In this document: in pieces, positions 8,136 to 17,202 of the stretch
Position numbering within the stretch: the stretch's first letter is position 1
How the letters are laid out: every line of letters begins with the position of its first letter
Origin: Sphingobium sp. AP50
Lineage (GTDB): Bacteria > Pseudomonadota > Alphaproteobacteria > Sphingomonadales > Sphingomonadaceae
Reading direction: 5' to 3'
NCBI RefSeq assembly: GCF_900109095.1
Contig: NZ_FNYZ01000003.1
Coordinates: 248,001-312,000, forward strand
Length of the DNA: 64,000 nt
Notes under the pieces: model-generated
Told to the model about the DNA's origin: nothing
Database searches by the model: none
Seen by the model: only the letters and a program-made list of their open reading frames with translations
Position numbers and translations under genes: made by a program

Positions 8136-8933
8136 ATGAATTTCGACCATTATAAACTGCTGACCCTGTCGCGTAACGGCCGGGTGCTGACGATCATGAT
8201 GAACCGGCCGGAACTGATGAATGCGGTCAACCATGCGCTGCATGAGGAAATGGCGCGCGTCTTCTTCGAGGCGGCGGACGACCCGGACAGCGACGTCATC
8301 GTCCTGACCGGCGCGGGCAAAGCCTTTTCGGCCGGCGGCGATTTCGACTGGCTGGAAAAACAGGTGAAGGGGGATCGCGTCCCCTTCGTCCATGAAGCCA
8401 AGAGCATGCGCCGCATCGTCATGGGCCTGCTCGACTGCCCCAAGCCGGTGATCGCCAAGGTGAATGGCGACGCCATGGGCTTTGGCGCGTCGATCGCCCT
8501 GCTGTCCGACATCGTGATCGCCGCCGACCATGTCCGGTTCGCCGATCCGCATGTACGGCTGGGGCTGGTGGCGGGCGATGGCGGCGCGCTGATCTGGCCG
8601 CAACTGATCGGCTTTGCCAAGGCGAAACATTATCTGCTGACCGGCGACGCGATCGACGCGGTGACGGCCGAGCGCATCAACCTGATCAGCTTCGTCGTGC
8701 CCGCGGCAGACCTGGACAGCTATGTCGACACCTATGCACAAAAGCTGGCACGCGGCGCGCAATCGGCGATCCGCTACACCAAGTCGGTGACCAATATCGC
8801 CCTGCGGCAACTGTTCAGTTCGGTGTTCGAAGCGGGCGTCGCCTATGAAGGATTGAGCACCTACACCCGCGATTTCGGCGAGGCGGTCCATGCGGTGATG
8901 GAAAAGCGACGGCCCGAATTCAAGGGCGAATAA
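8136..8933 (+). CDS. Enoyl-CoA hydratase/isomerase (crotonase family)
   Basis: 265 residues with the crotonase fold: NRPELMNAVN near the N-terminus, the first oxyanion-hole loop GAGKAFSAGGDF and the second NGDAMGFGASIALLSDIVIA. The catalytic region reads RLGLVAGDGG, without the Glu pair of classical hydratases, so isomerase or other crotonase chemistry is possible. Start 8136 has GAAGGG 6 bases upstream. It follows the P450 by 54 bases and precedes a SnoaL-like gene, forming a rightward operon. Role: hydration or isomerisation of an unsaturated acyl-CoA. Confidence 0.92.
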   Translation: MNFDHYKLLTLSRNGRVLTIMMNRPELMNAVNHALHEEMARVFFEAADDPDSDVIVLTGAGKAFSAGGDFDWLEKQVKGDRVPFVHEAKSMRRIVMGLLDCPKPVIAKVNGDAMGFGASIALLSDIVIAADHVRFADPHVRLGLVAGDGGALIWPQLIGFAKAKHYLLTGDAIDAVTAERINLISFVVPAADLDSYVDTYAQKLARGAQSAIRYTKSVTNIALRQLFSSVFEAGVAYEGLSTYTRDFGEAVHAVMEKRRPEFKGE

Positions 8934-8956
8934 GCGATACAAAAAAGGAGAGGGAT

Positions 8957-9565
8957 ATGGACGAGCAGCTTGAAGCGCGGCTTCGCGTGGCGCTGGACCG
9001 GCAGGAGATCGAGCATGTGCTCAAACTCTATTGCCGGGCGATCGACCGGTGCGATCTGGAGCTGCTCAAGACCATCTATCATCCCGACGGCACGGACGAT
9101 CATGGCTCTTTCTCGGGCAATGCCATGGAGTTTGCCGAAACCATCATCCCGTCGCTGCGCGAAGGGATATTGGACGGCATGCATACCGTCACGCATTGCA
9201 CCATCGATGTGGAGGGCGACTTCGCAACATCGGAATCCTATTATTGGGCCTATCAGCAGGCGCCGGGCGGCGAAGAGGCGGTGACCGCCTTTTTCGGTCC
9301 GGATTATGCGGCGAAAGCCAAAGCCGAGGGCACGATCGACGGCAAGCATGATTATTATTGCGGCGGCCGCTATATCGACCTGTTCGAACGGCGCGACGGG
9401 CAATGGAAAATCCTGCGGCGCAAGATCACCAATGAATGGAACGACATTCGCCCCAGCACTCGCATCACCGATGCGGGCCATGTCGCACATTACAACCTGC
9501 CCGGCCGCCGGGACCGGCAGGACCCGGTCTATCTCAACCATCTGCCCGATCGCGTACCGGCCTGA
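8957..9565 (+). CDS. SnoaL-like domain protein (NTF2 fold)
   Basis: 202 residues. The N-terminal helix LDRQEIEHVLKLYCRAIDRCDLE and an IYHPDGTDDHGSF segment are typical of SnoaL_4-type proteins, and GGRYIDLFERRDGQWKILRRK forms the last strands. AAGGAGAGGG precedes the ATG. Last gene of the P450-crotonase unit; its end lies 3 bases from the end of the opposing thioesterase. Related proteins in degradation clusters serve as small hydratases, dehydratases or isomerases; the reaction here is unknown. Confidence 0.85.
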   Translation: MDEQLEARLRVALDRQEIEHVLKLYCRAIDRCDLELLKTIYHPDGTDDHGSFSGNAMEFAETIIPSLREGILDGMHTVTHCTIDVEGDFATSESYYWAYQQAPGGEEAVTAFFGPDYAAKAKAEGTIDGKHDYYCGGRYIDLFERRDGQWKILRRKITNEWNDIRPSTRITDAGHVAHYNLPGRRDRQDPVYLNHLPDRVPA

Positions 9566-9568
9566 CGC

Positions 9569-10465
9569 TTATCCGGCCGGGTCGACGGGATATTGCAGCG
9601 CCTCCTGCACCATGGAGGCGACCAGTTCTCCGGCCCGGTTATAGATCAGGCCGCGCGCCAGATTGACGCCATTTTCCGCATTGGGACCGTCGGTTTCGAA
9701 CAGCAGCCAGTCGTCGCAGCGCACGTCCCGGTGAAACCAGAGGCAATGATCGAGGCTCGCGACGAACAGATGCGGTCCCGGCAGCGCCACCGTATGCCGC
9801 GACAGCGGTGCACCGGCGAACATGAAATCGGACAGGAAGGCCAATATCTGCCGCTGCACCATCGGATCGTCGCAGCTTTCCGCCCCCGGCGCCCGCAGCC
9901 AATAGTGCCGCTTGCCCGTTGCGTTGCGCTCCAGAAACCCGGCCTTGCCGGGCAACCGCACCTCGATGGGATAATGACCGCCAAACAAGGCGCCATAAGA
10001 CCGCCCGTCCTCAGCCCGCAACGTGCGAAACGTCGCTTCGTCCAGTGCCTTTTCGGGATCGAAGGCGATAGAGCTGGCGCGATAATGGCTGAACCCGGCA
10101 ACCGGCGAACGATAGCTCGCCTCCATCGTCAGGATAAGCTGCCCCTTTTGCAACGCCTCGACCCGGCGCGTGGAAAAACGTCCGCCGTCGCGCAACCGCT
10201 CCACCCGATAATCGATCGGTTCGCTATCGATGCCCGCCCGCAGGAAATAGGCATGGAGCGAATGGATCGTGCGATCTGGCGCGGTCCGGTCCGCCGCGAC
10301 CAGCGCCTGCGCCACGATCTGCCCGCCGAACAGCGCGCGATAGACGTTGCGCTGATTGTCGCGGTTACGGAACAGGTCCGGCGCAACCTCATCCAGCGCC
10401 AGCAGGGCCGGTATGTCCCTGATCCACTGCGCATCATAGAGGCTATCATCATATTTGCGCGACAT
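9569..10465 (-). CDS. Acyl-CoA thioesterase II (TesB-type)
   Basis: 298 residues with a double hotdog fold: NVYRALFGGQIVAQAL and SLHAYFLRAG in the first, SLDHCLWFH and DDWLLFETDGPNAENG in the second, ending in LVASMVQEAL. These contain the Asp, Thr/Ser and Gln positions used for hydrolysis in TesB. It releases free acids from acyl-CoA, probably recycling CoA or rescuing dead-end intermediates. CAGGAGGAAAG precedes the ATG. It is a single gene diverging from the acyl-CoA dehydrogenase pair and shares operator A3. Confidence 0.93.
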   Translation of the reverse strand: MSRKYDDSLYDAQWIRDIPALLALDEVAPDLFRNRDNQRNVYRALFGGQIVAQALVAADRTAPDRTIHSLHAYFLRAGIDSEPIDYRVERLRDGGRFSTRRVEALQKGQLILTMEASYRSPVAGFSHYRASSIAFDPEKALDEATFRTLRAEDGRSYGALFGGHYPIEVRLPGKAGFLERNATGKRHYWLRAPGAESCDDPMVQRQILAFLSDFMFAGAPLSRHTVALPGPHLFVASLDHCLWFHRDVRCDDWLLFETDGPNAENGVNLARGLIYNRAGELVASMVQEALQYPVDPAG

Positions 10466-10513
10466 GCCCTCTTTCCTCCTGTGTCGCCTTGGCTATAGGC
10501 AATCTCCAAATGA

Positions 10514-10525
10514 TATGCTAGCAAA
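10514..10525. promoter_or_regulatory. Operator A3 in a divergent promoter
   Basis: TATGCTAGCAAA lies 28 bases upstream of the acyl-CoA dehydrogenase start and 49 bases from the thioesterase start. Ten of twelve positions match the TATGCTAGCATA consensus. Confidence 0.68.
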
Positions 10526-10552
10526 CTAATAACGAAAAAGACCGAGAGGGCC

Positions 10553-11755
10553 ATGACTCCATATTATAGCGCCGAAGACACGGCTTTCCGCGCCGAAGTC
10601 CGGGCTTTCATCCAGGCGAATCTGCCCCCCGATCTGGCCCGGCGCGGACGCTATGATTATCATCCCCGGCGGGAGGATCAGGCGCGCTGGGCCAAAATCC
10701 TGGCTGAAAAGGGCTGGTCCGTCCCGCATTTCCCTATGGCCTATGGCGGCACCGGCTGGACCGGCGTGCAGCGCTTCATCTTGGAGGAGGAGATGCGCCG
10801 CGCCTACGCCCCCACCATGGACCGGATCGGCCCGGAACTGGTCGCGCCCGTCCTCTACACCTTCGCGTCCGAAGAGCAGCGGCAGGCCTATCTCCCCGGC
10901 ATCCGGACCGGAGACACTTTCTGGGCGCAGGGCTTTTCGGAACCGGGTTCAGGGTCCGACCTTGCCTCGTTGCGGACCCGCGCGATGCGCGATGGTGATG
11001 ACTATGTCGTCACCGGCCAGAAGACCTGGACCACCGAGGGGCATCATGCCGACATGATCTTCATGCTGGTGCGCACCGATATGGAGGCCAAGCCGCAGGC
11101 CGGGATTTCCGCCCTGATCATCGATCTTAAAAGCCCCGGCATCACCCGTCGACCGATCTGGACGATCGACGAAGGGCTGACCGTCAACGAATTCTTCTTT
11201 GACGAGGTGCGCGTGCCCGCCGCCAATCTGGTGGGACAGGAGGGGGCCGGCTGGTCCTATGCCAAATTCCTGCTGACCAATGAGCGGACCAACAGCGCGG
11301 AAGTGCCCCATACCAAGCGCGACATCGCCCAATTGCGCGATATCGCCCGGATCGAGCAGAAGAATGGCAAGCCGCTGATCGAAGACCCGTCCTTCCGCAC
11401 CCGGCTGGCGCGGATCGAAATCGACACGATGGCGCTGGAAACCGCCGTACTGCGCGCGCTGACATCGGGATCGCATGACGGCGGCTCCATCGCCTCGCTG
11501 GTCAAGATACGCGGGTCAGAACTGCGGCAGCGTGTCGCCGATCTTGCCGCCGAAGCGCTGGGCGATCGCGGGCTTGCCGTCTGCCTCAACCCGGAGGGCG
11601 AACATCGCATGTTCGAGGACAGCCTGACCCCGCCAGTGCCGGATCATGGCATCGGCATCGCTGCCAAGGCGATGTTCCGCCGCGCCACCACAATCTATGG
11701 CGGTGCCAATGAGATTCAGCGCACGTTGATCGCCAAGACCGTGCTGGAGTTGTGA
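10553..11755 (+). CDS. Acyl-CoA dehydrogenase, large-type subunit of a pair
   Basis: 400 residues covering the three ACAD domains: N-terminal helical, a beta domain with FWAQGFSEPGSGSDLASL and DGDDYVVTGQKTWTTEG, and a C-terminal helical domain ending FRRATTIYGGANEIQRT. The position of the usual MCAD Glu (IYEGT) is Gly here; a Glu in LLTNERTNSAE lies where isovaleryl- and long-chain enzymes carry their base, so the base has probably moved. The partner gene starts 5 bases downstream. Such adjacent unequal pairs form alpha2-beta2 enzymes for bulky ring-bearing acyl-CoAs in steroid degraders. Confidence 0.93.
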   Translation: MTPYYSAEDTAFRAEVRAFIQANLPPDLARRGRYDYHPRREDQARWAKILAEKGWSVPHFPMAYGGTGWTGVQRFILEEEMRRAYAPTMDRIGPELVAPVLYTFASEEQRQAYLPGIRTGDTFWAQGFSEPGSGSDLASLRTRAMRDGDDYVVTGQKTWTTEGHHADMIFMLVRTDMEAKPQAGISALIIDLKSPGITRRPIWTIDEGLTVNEFFFDEVRVPAANLVGQEGAGWSYAKFLLTNERTNSAEVPHTKRDIAQLRDIARIEQKNGKPLIEDPSFRTRLARIEIDTMALETAVLRALTSGSHDGGSIASLVKIRGSELRQRVADLAAEALGDRGLAVCLNPEGEHRMFEDSLTPPVPDHGIGIAAKAMFRRATTIYGGANEIQRTLIAKTVLEL

Positions 11756-11760
11756 CGATC

Positions 11761-12861
11761 ATGGATTTCACCTACACGTCAGAACAGGATGCCCTGCGGG
11801 ACAGCGTCCGGCGCTTTGTCGAGCGCGAATATGGCTGGGAAGAACGGTTTCGCATCGTCCGGTCGGAGAACGGCCTTGCCTCTCATCATTGGGCCATGTT
11901 CGCCGAACTGGGGTGGCTGGGCGCTGGCCTGTCCGAAGAAGCGGGTGGCTTTGGTGGCGGCGCGATCGAAAATGCGCTGATCGCGGAGGAACTGGGACGC
12001 GCTCTGGTGACGGAGCCCTTCGTCCCGCATGTCGTCGCGACGCAGTTGCTCGCTGCGATGGGCGGTGAGACGGCGGCCGACCTGATCGCACCCCTGATAA
12101 TGGGCGAAACCATCATCGTTCCCGCCTTGCAGGAAGCAGCCGGGCGGGGCGACTGGCATCATGTCGATATGCAGGCCCACGGCGATCGGCTCACCGGCGT
12201 CAAGACCTTGGCGGAAGGGGCGGCACGCGCTGACAGCTTCTTCATGTCCGCCCGGCATGGCGATGCCATCCGCCTGTATCTGGTCGATGCCGCTGCGGCC
12301 GGCATCAGCCGCACCGATTATCGCACGCTCGACAACCGTCGTGTCGCCGATATCACGCTGGACAGCACCAAAGCGCGGCTGCTGATATCAGGCGAGCAGG
12401 CCCTGACGGCGATCGATCAGGCCATGGAACATGGCCTGATCGCGTTGTGCGGCGAAGCGCTGGGCGTCATGGATGCAGCGCTCTGGACCACACGCGACTA
12501 TCTGCGCGTGCGCAAGCAGTTCGGCACCGCCATCGGCAATTTCCAGGCACTGCAACATCGCATGGCCGACATGCTGATCGAGGTCGAGATGACCCGTTCG
12601 CTCCTCTACGCCGCGCTGGGCGCCATGGCAGCAGGCGATGGGCAGGCCCGTGCCGCAGCGGTAGCAGCCCTAAAGGTACAGGCCTCGACCGGCGGGCTTC
12701 AGGTCGGGGCGCAGGCGATTCAGTTGCATGGCGGGATCGGCGTGACCGAGGAACTGAACATCAGCCACCATTATCGCCGGCTCTATGCCATCGCCCGCCA
12801 GTTCGGGGATGTCGACCTGCACCTCGCCCGCTTCGCGCAGGCTCGCGACGAGGGTCAATGA
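11761..12861 (+). CDS. Acyl-CoA dehydrogenase, small-type subunit of a pair
   Basis: 366 residues, divergent ACAD. The middle domain lacks the standard TEPxAGSD motif (it has VPALQEAAGRGDW instead), but the FAD/dimer contacts RKQFGTAIGNFQALQHRMADM and QLHGGIGVTEE at the C-terminus remain. This division fits heterotetrameric ACADs in which the two subunits complement each other's FAD site. ATG at 11761 has GGAG 11 bases upstream; a GTG at 11752 would overlap the previous stop and is a less likely start. The 3' end overlaps the end of the opposing SDR by 7 bases. Confidence 0.9.
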   Translation: MDFTYTSEQDALRDSVRRFVEREYGWEERFRIVRSENGLASHHWAMFAELGWLGAGLSEEAGGFGGGAIENALIAEELGRALVTEPFVPHVVATQLLAAMGGETAADLIAPLIMGETIIVPALQEAAGRGDWHHVDMQAHGDRLTGVKTLAEGAARADSFFMSARHGDAIRLYLVDAAAAGISRTDYRTLDNRRVADITLDSTKARLLISGEQALTAIDQAMEHGLIALCGEALGVMDAALWTTRDYLRVRKQFGTAIGNFQALQHRMADMLIEVEMTRSLLYAALGAMAAGDGQARAAAVAALKVQASTGGLQVGAQAIQLHGGIGVTEELNISHHYRRLYAIARQFGDVDLHLARFAQARDEGQ

Positions 12862-13592
12862 TAGGTCCGGCCGCCATCGACAGCCAGGGCAATCCCGGTG
12901 ATGAAGGCGGATTCGGCACTGGTGAGGAACAGGATGGCCGCCGCCACTTCCTCCGTCTCACCGACCCGCTTCAACGCATAGGGTGATCCGGGTTCGCGCG
13001 CGGCAGCCCGCATGGCATCGGGCAGCAGAGGCGTGTCGACCACGCCGGGGCAGACGCAATTGACCCGGATCGTCGGCGCCAGCTCCAATGCCAGCGCCTT
13101 GGACAGCGTCACCAATCCCCCCTTGGACGCGCAATAGGCCGCCATGCCGGGCACCGATGGGGTAAGCCCCTGCCCCGATGCGATATTGACGATCGTCCCC
13201 TGCCCCGCCGTTTCCAGATGCGGCAACACGGCGCGCATCAGCAGCATCGGCCCGGTCAGGTTGACGCCGATCGTCCGGTTCCAGTCCGCCAGCGACAGGT
13301 CGGCAAGGCGCCCTATGCCGCCAATACCCGCGACATTGACGAGCCCGTCGATACCGCCCATCGCCAGCGCCGCGTTCCGCACCGCGCGATCGATCGCCGT
13401 TTCGTCCGGCAGATTGACCTGCGCGTGATGCGCCCGCAATTCCCCCGCAATCCCGGCCAGTGCCGCCTTGTCGCGATCAAGCAGCGATAGTGTCGCGCCT
13501 TCTCGTGCCAGCAGCCGGGCCGTCGCTAGTCCAATGCCGGAGGCCGCCCCCGTAACGATGATGCGGCGGCCCGCGACCCGTCCCTCAGTCAT
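12855..13592 (-). CDS. SDR family oxidoreductase
   Basis: Classical SDR of 245 residues: VTGAASGIG at the N-terminus, VNVAGIGG instead of NNAG, Ser in NIASGQG, YCASKGG for Tyr/Lys, PGVVDTP, and a VDGG C-terminus. Likely NAD(P)-dependent alcohol/ketone interconversion. The ATG at 13592 has GATGAGGACG upstream; in-frame starts further upstream would lack spacing. It diverges from the TonB receptor gene at 13763 and shares operator A4. Confidence 0.87.
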   Translation of the reverse strand: MTEGRVAGRRIIVTGAASGIGLATARLLAREGATLSLLDRDKAALAGIAGELRAHHAQVNLPDETAIDRAVRNAALAMGGIDGLVNVAGIGGIGRLADLSLADWNRTIGVNLTGPMLLMRAVLPHLETAGQGTIVNIASGQGLTPSVPGMAAYCASKGGLVTLSKALALELAPTIRVNCVCPGVVDTPLLPDAMRAAAREPGSPYALKRVGETEEVAAAILFLTSAESAFITGIALAVDGGRTYH

Positions 13593-13679
13593 TATTATCG
13601 TCCTCATCCTGCATGCTATGCGCGCTTTTCCATCGGCAGCCGACAAAAGGCTTCCACCCGATGCTTCGCCTCGTTATAG

Positions 13680-13691
13680 TATGCTAGAATA
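13680..13691. promoter_or_regulatory. Operator A4 in a divergent promoter
   Basis: TATGCTAGAATA, embedded in TAGTATGCTAGAATA, is identical over 15 bases to the reverse complement of A5 (19572-19586). The two sites control different genes 6 kb apart. Confidence 0.7.
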
Positions 13692-13762
13692 AGATATATA
13701 TGCAATCTATCATGCCGGCGGGGCTAAAGGCGTCGGCAGAGAGAATCGCGGGAGAGGGGATA

Positions 13763-15985
13763 ATGATGAAGATATTTGGCAGGACGAGTCCATCCCTGGC
13801 CGTCATGGCTTTCACCCTGATGACAGGCAGCGCCTTCGCCCAGAGCGAAGCCCCGCAAGCCAGCGAACAGGCGCAAGAGGAAGGCGCGATCGTCGTCACC
13901 GCCCGCCGGCGCGAGGAAACGCTGATGGACGTGCCCATCGCCATCGCCACGGTCGACGCCAAATCGCTGGAGACGAAGGCGGTCAACGATCTGCGCGCGC
14001 TCGACGGTTTCGTGCCCAATGTGAATATTCAGGCGGCGACCACGTCAGCCTCCTCGGCGCAGATATTCCTGCGCGGCGTCGGCATTGACGATGTCGGCTT
14101 TGGCACCGATCCCAATGTCGGCGTCTATCTGGACGATGTGTTCATCGGCCGGCTGGTGGGATCGCTGGCTGGCGCGCTCGATCTGGAGCGAATCGAAGTG
14201 CTGCGCGGGCCGCAGGGCACGCTCTATGGCCGCAACTCCACCGGCGGCGCGGTCAAGTTCGTCACGCGCAAGCCTGACCTGCACGAAAATTCCGCCAAGC
14301 TGTCCGCCACGCTAGGCACGGACGATCGCCGCGATTTCAAGGCCAATGCCAATATCGTGCTGGCGCCCGACAAAGCCGCCCTCATTCTGGCGGTGCAGAC
14401 CCGCGATCAGGACGGCTATATCAAGCTGGTCGATGCCACGGGCAAAGATACGGGCGACCGCGCCAATGGCGTGAACGCACAGGATTATCGCGCCGTGTTG
14501 CGCCTTGCCCCGGTCGACGATCTGACGATCGACATTGCCGCCGACTATACCCGCAATCGCTCCGGCATTCAGGCGGTGACGCCGACCAATTGCGCCGCGC
14601 TGGGCACGCGGCCGGGCCTCGTCACCAATGCAGCGGGCGACTATGTGCCGGGCAATGTCTCCGCCGGTCAGTTCGAGCGCTGCCCGCTTTATTATGATGA
14701 TCCCTACACCGCCTTTCGCGGCCCCTTCGCGGAAAATGATCCGCGCTTCGACGGCGGCGGCATCGCGAGCACGGTGAACTGGAAGACGGACCTTGGCACG
14801 GTCAAATGGGTCTCGAGCTATCGTGGCTTCCGCGACGTCTTCGCCTCCTCCCTCTGGGGCAAGCCGCCGCCGGTCACGCAGGTCAATCTGCGCGCGCATC
14901 TCAAGCAACGGCAGATCCAGCAGGAAGTGCAGCTTTCCTCCGCCAGCGGCGGCCTGATCGACTATACGGTCGGCCTCTTCTACTTCCGCGAGAAGGTGCA
15001 TTCGCTCTATCAGTCGCAGATCGGCACCCTGTCCACCGTGCCGCGCCTGAATGACGATACGCAGATTTCCAACAGCTATGCCGCGTTCGGCGAATTTTAT
15101 ATCCGTCCGGTCGAAGCGCTGGAAATCACGCTGGGCGGCCGTTACTCGCTCGATCGCCGCTCGGTCGATCGTGCGCTTTACTCCGCGATCACCAATGCCG
15201 ATCCCAGCTTCACCTACGCCACGAAGATCAAGTCGAACAAGTTCACGCCCAAGATCGGCGTCAGCTATGACACCGGCGGCGTTCTGCTGTTCGCTTCCTA
15301 TACCGAGGGTTATCGCACGCCCGGCTTCATCACCTCCAACCCCGGCAATCTAGCCGGCATGATGCTCCAGTCGAAAATGGAGAGCGAAAAATCGATCGAG
15401 GGCGGGTTCAAGGCCAAACTGCTGAACAACCGGCTCAATGTCTCGGCGACCGCCTTCTCGGCCAAATATAATAATCTTCAGGCGACGCTCACCATCAATG
15501 GCATCACGCAGGTCGTGACGTCGGACGCCAAGATCGAGGGGCTGGAACTGGAAACCAGCTATCGCCCGATGCGGGGCCTGTCCCTCTTCGCCAATGCGGG
15601 GCTGATGCAGACCAAATATACGTCGCCCCCCGCCGGCCAGCCCTATGCCCGCGACCTCAAACATGCGCCGGGGCATAATGTCGTGGTCGGCGGCCTGTAT
15701 GAAAGCGCGATCGGTTCGATGTCCGGCACCTTCTTCCTGGGCGGCGATCTGGCCCTGACCGGCAAGGCGTTCCGCAACGTCGCCAACACGATCGACCAGC
15801 AATCCGACGCCTATGAACTGCTGACCGCGCGGGCGGGTTACCGGGCGCAGGACAATCGCTGGTCGATCACCGTCGGCGGCACCAACCTGCTCGACAAAAC
15901 CTATTATATGCTCGGCATTGAAAATCAGGCCCGGTCCTATCAACCCGGCCGCCGTTTCTATGCCACGTTGGAGACGCGCTTCTGA
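13763..15985 (+). CDS. TonB-dependent receptor
   Basis: 740 residues. Signal peptide to about residue 26 (SAFAQ), TonB-box-like EGAIVVTARRREETLMDVP, plug with IFLRGVGIDDVG and IEVLRGPQGTLYGRNSTGGAV, then a barrel ending in ATLETRF. GGAGAGGGG ahead of the double ATG sets the start; the frame extends further upstream into the promoter, which is not translated in my view. It resembles iron-siderophore-type receptors used by sphingomonads for uptake of bulky organic molecules. An APH-fold kinase gene follows 28 bases downstream, in the same transcript. Confidence 0.95.
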   Translation: MMKIFGRTSPSLAVMAFTLMTGSAFAQSEAPQASEQAQEEGAIVVTARRREETLMDVPIAIATVDAKSLETKAVNDLRALDGFVPNVNIQAATTSASSAQIFLRGVGIDDVGFGTDPNVGVYLDDVFIGRLVGSLAGALDLERIEVLRGPQGTLYGRNSTGGAVKFVTRKPDLHENSAKLSATLGTDDRRDFKANANIVLAPDKAALILAVQTRDQDGYIKLVDATGKDTGDRANGVNAQDYRAVLRLAPVDDLTIDIAADYTRNRSGIQAVTPTNCAALGTRPGLVTNAAGDYVPGNVSAGQFERCPLYYDDPYTAFRGPFAENDPRFDGGGIASTVNWKTDLGTVKWVSSYRGFRDVFASSLWGKPPPVTQVNLRAHLKQRQIQQEVQLSSASGGLIDYTVGLFYFREKVHSLYQSQIGTLSTVPRLNDDTQISNSYAAFGEFYIRPVEALEITLGGRYSLDRRSVDRALYSAITNADPSFTYATKIKSNKFTPKIGVSYDTGGVLLFASYTEGYRTPGFITSNPGNLAGMMLQSKMESEKSIEGGFKAKLLNNRLNVSATAFSAKYNNLQATLTINGITQVVTSDAKIEGLELETSYRPMRGLSLFANAGLMQTKYTSPPAGQPYARDLKHAPGHNVVVGGLYESAIGSMSGTFFLGGDLALTGKAFRNVANTIDQQSDAYELLTARAGYRAQDNRWSITVGGTNLLDKTYYMLGIENQARSYQPGRRFYATLETRF

Positions 15986-16013
15986 TGGTCGGACCACATA
16001 CAGGATTATCGGC

Positions 16014-17168
16014 ATGAACAGCGAGAAGACCGACCGAATCAAGGCCGCCTTCGCGCGCGACCAGCAGGAAGACAGGCCGGCGGTGGCGCCGGGCGACATT
16101 CCCTGGCGCTATGAAGCGATCACGCCCGAATGGATGACCCACATAGTCTGCGCCGATCACCCGGATGCGCGGGTCGTCGCGGTACGGCTGGACGTACCCG
16201 ATTCCGGCACCTCCAACCGGCGGCGCATCTATCTGGACTATAATGAGGCGGGGCAGGCGGCGGGCCTACCCGCGTCGGTATTCTGCAAGGCCACGGTCGA
16301 CCTGCGCAACCGGTTGCTGCTGTCGACTTCGGCGCTGCTCAGCGAAACGAGTTTCTACAACCAGATCAGGCCGCAACTCGCGATCGAGGCGCCGCAGGCC
16401 TATCTCGCCACCTATGACCCGGACTCCTTTGCATCCATCGTGATGCTGAAGGATCTGGGCGGATCGGTCAGCTTCTGCAACCACCATACCCAGATGACAC
16501 TGGAGCGGGTACAGGACCAGATGCGCGTGCTGGCCACTCTGCACGGCCATTTCTACCGATCGTCGCAGCTCGATCGGGAACTGGCGCATATGTTCCGCTA
16601 TGACGATCGCTTCCTGGCGCTGGACCGCGATCATGACTTCAAGGGCATGTGCGAGGCTGGCTTGCGCGAAGCGGGCGATGTCGCGCCCGCCCGCCTGATG
16701 GCGCGACAGGGCGAGGTCTGGTCCGCCACCATGCGGGCATCAGCGCGGCATGGCGAGCTGCCGCTGACCATCACCCATGGCGACGTCCATCTGAAAAACT
16801 GGTACATCACCGGCGACGACCGGATGGGCCTGTCCGACTGGCAGGTAACGTCGAAGGGGCATTGGTCGCGCGATGTGGCCTACACCATCTCCACCGCGCT
16901 AACGGTCGAGCAGCGCCGCCTGTGGGAAAAAGACCTGCTGGCCTATTATCTGGAGGCCTTCGCCGCAGCCGGTGGAGAGCCTGTGCCGTTCGACGATGCC
17001 TGGCGCAATTATCGCCAGCAATTGCTGACGACACTGGCCTGGTGGACGATGACGCTGACACCGCTGGGCGATGTACCCGACATGCAGCCGCGCGATATCA
17101 CGCTGGAATTCATCCACCGCATCGCGACCGCCATGGACGATCTCGACGCGCTCGACAGCCTCGACTGA
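16014..17168 (+). CDS. APH-fold phosphotransferase (aminoglycoside-phosphotransferase-like), active-site motifs intact
   Basis: 384 residues. The catalytic loop ITHGDVHLKN carries the base Asp and Mg-binding Asn, and MGLSDWQ provides the metal-binding Asp. The N-lobe contains TSNRRRIYLDYNEAGQAAGLPASVFCK. It is the paralogue of the protein at 36571-37728. In catabolic operons such proteins are known to phosphorylate hydroxyacyl-CoAs (LvaA, ACAD11), so a hydroxy group on the pathway substrate is a more likely acceptor than an antibiotic. ATG at 16014 has AGGA 8 bases upstream. Co-transcribed with the upstream TonB receptor. Confidence 0.88.
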   Translation: MNSEKTDRIKAAFARDQQEDRPAVAPGDIPWRYEAITPEWMTHIVCADHPDARVVAVRLDVPDSGTSNRRRIYLDYNEAGQAAGLPASVFCKATVDLRNRLLLSTSALLSETSFYNQIRPQLAIEAPQAYLATYDPDSFASIVMLKDLGGSVSFCNHHTQMTLERVQDQMRVLATLHGHFYRSSQLDRELAHMFRYDDRFLALDRDHDFKGMCEAGLREAGDVAPARLMARQGEVWSATMRASARHGELPLTITHGDVHLKNWYITGDDRMGLSDWQVTSKGHWSRDVAYTISTALTVEQRRLWEKDLLAYYLEAFAAAGGEPVPFDDAWRNYRQQLLTTLAWWTMTLTPLGDVPDMQPRDITLEFIHRIATAMDDLDALDSLD

Positions 17169-17194
17169 AAAAGGGGCCGGTGCAAACCGGCCCC
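17168..17194 (-). terminator. Rho-independent terminator (convergent APH and P450 genes)
   Basis: A perfect 9-bp stem, GGGGCCGGT (17173-17181) and ACCGGCCCC (17186-17194), loop GCAA. Read leftward it is followed by a five-T tract (17172-17168), so it ends the P450 message; it may also act on the rightward APH transcript. Confidence 0.8.
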
Positions 17195-17202
17195 TCCCCC
17201 CT

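Noticed and set aside
16014-17168. Aminoglycoside resistance gene
   Set aside because: The APH fold is shared by many small-molecule kinases; co-transcription with a TonB receptor and five further APH-like genes in a catabolic island argue against antibiotic resistance.
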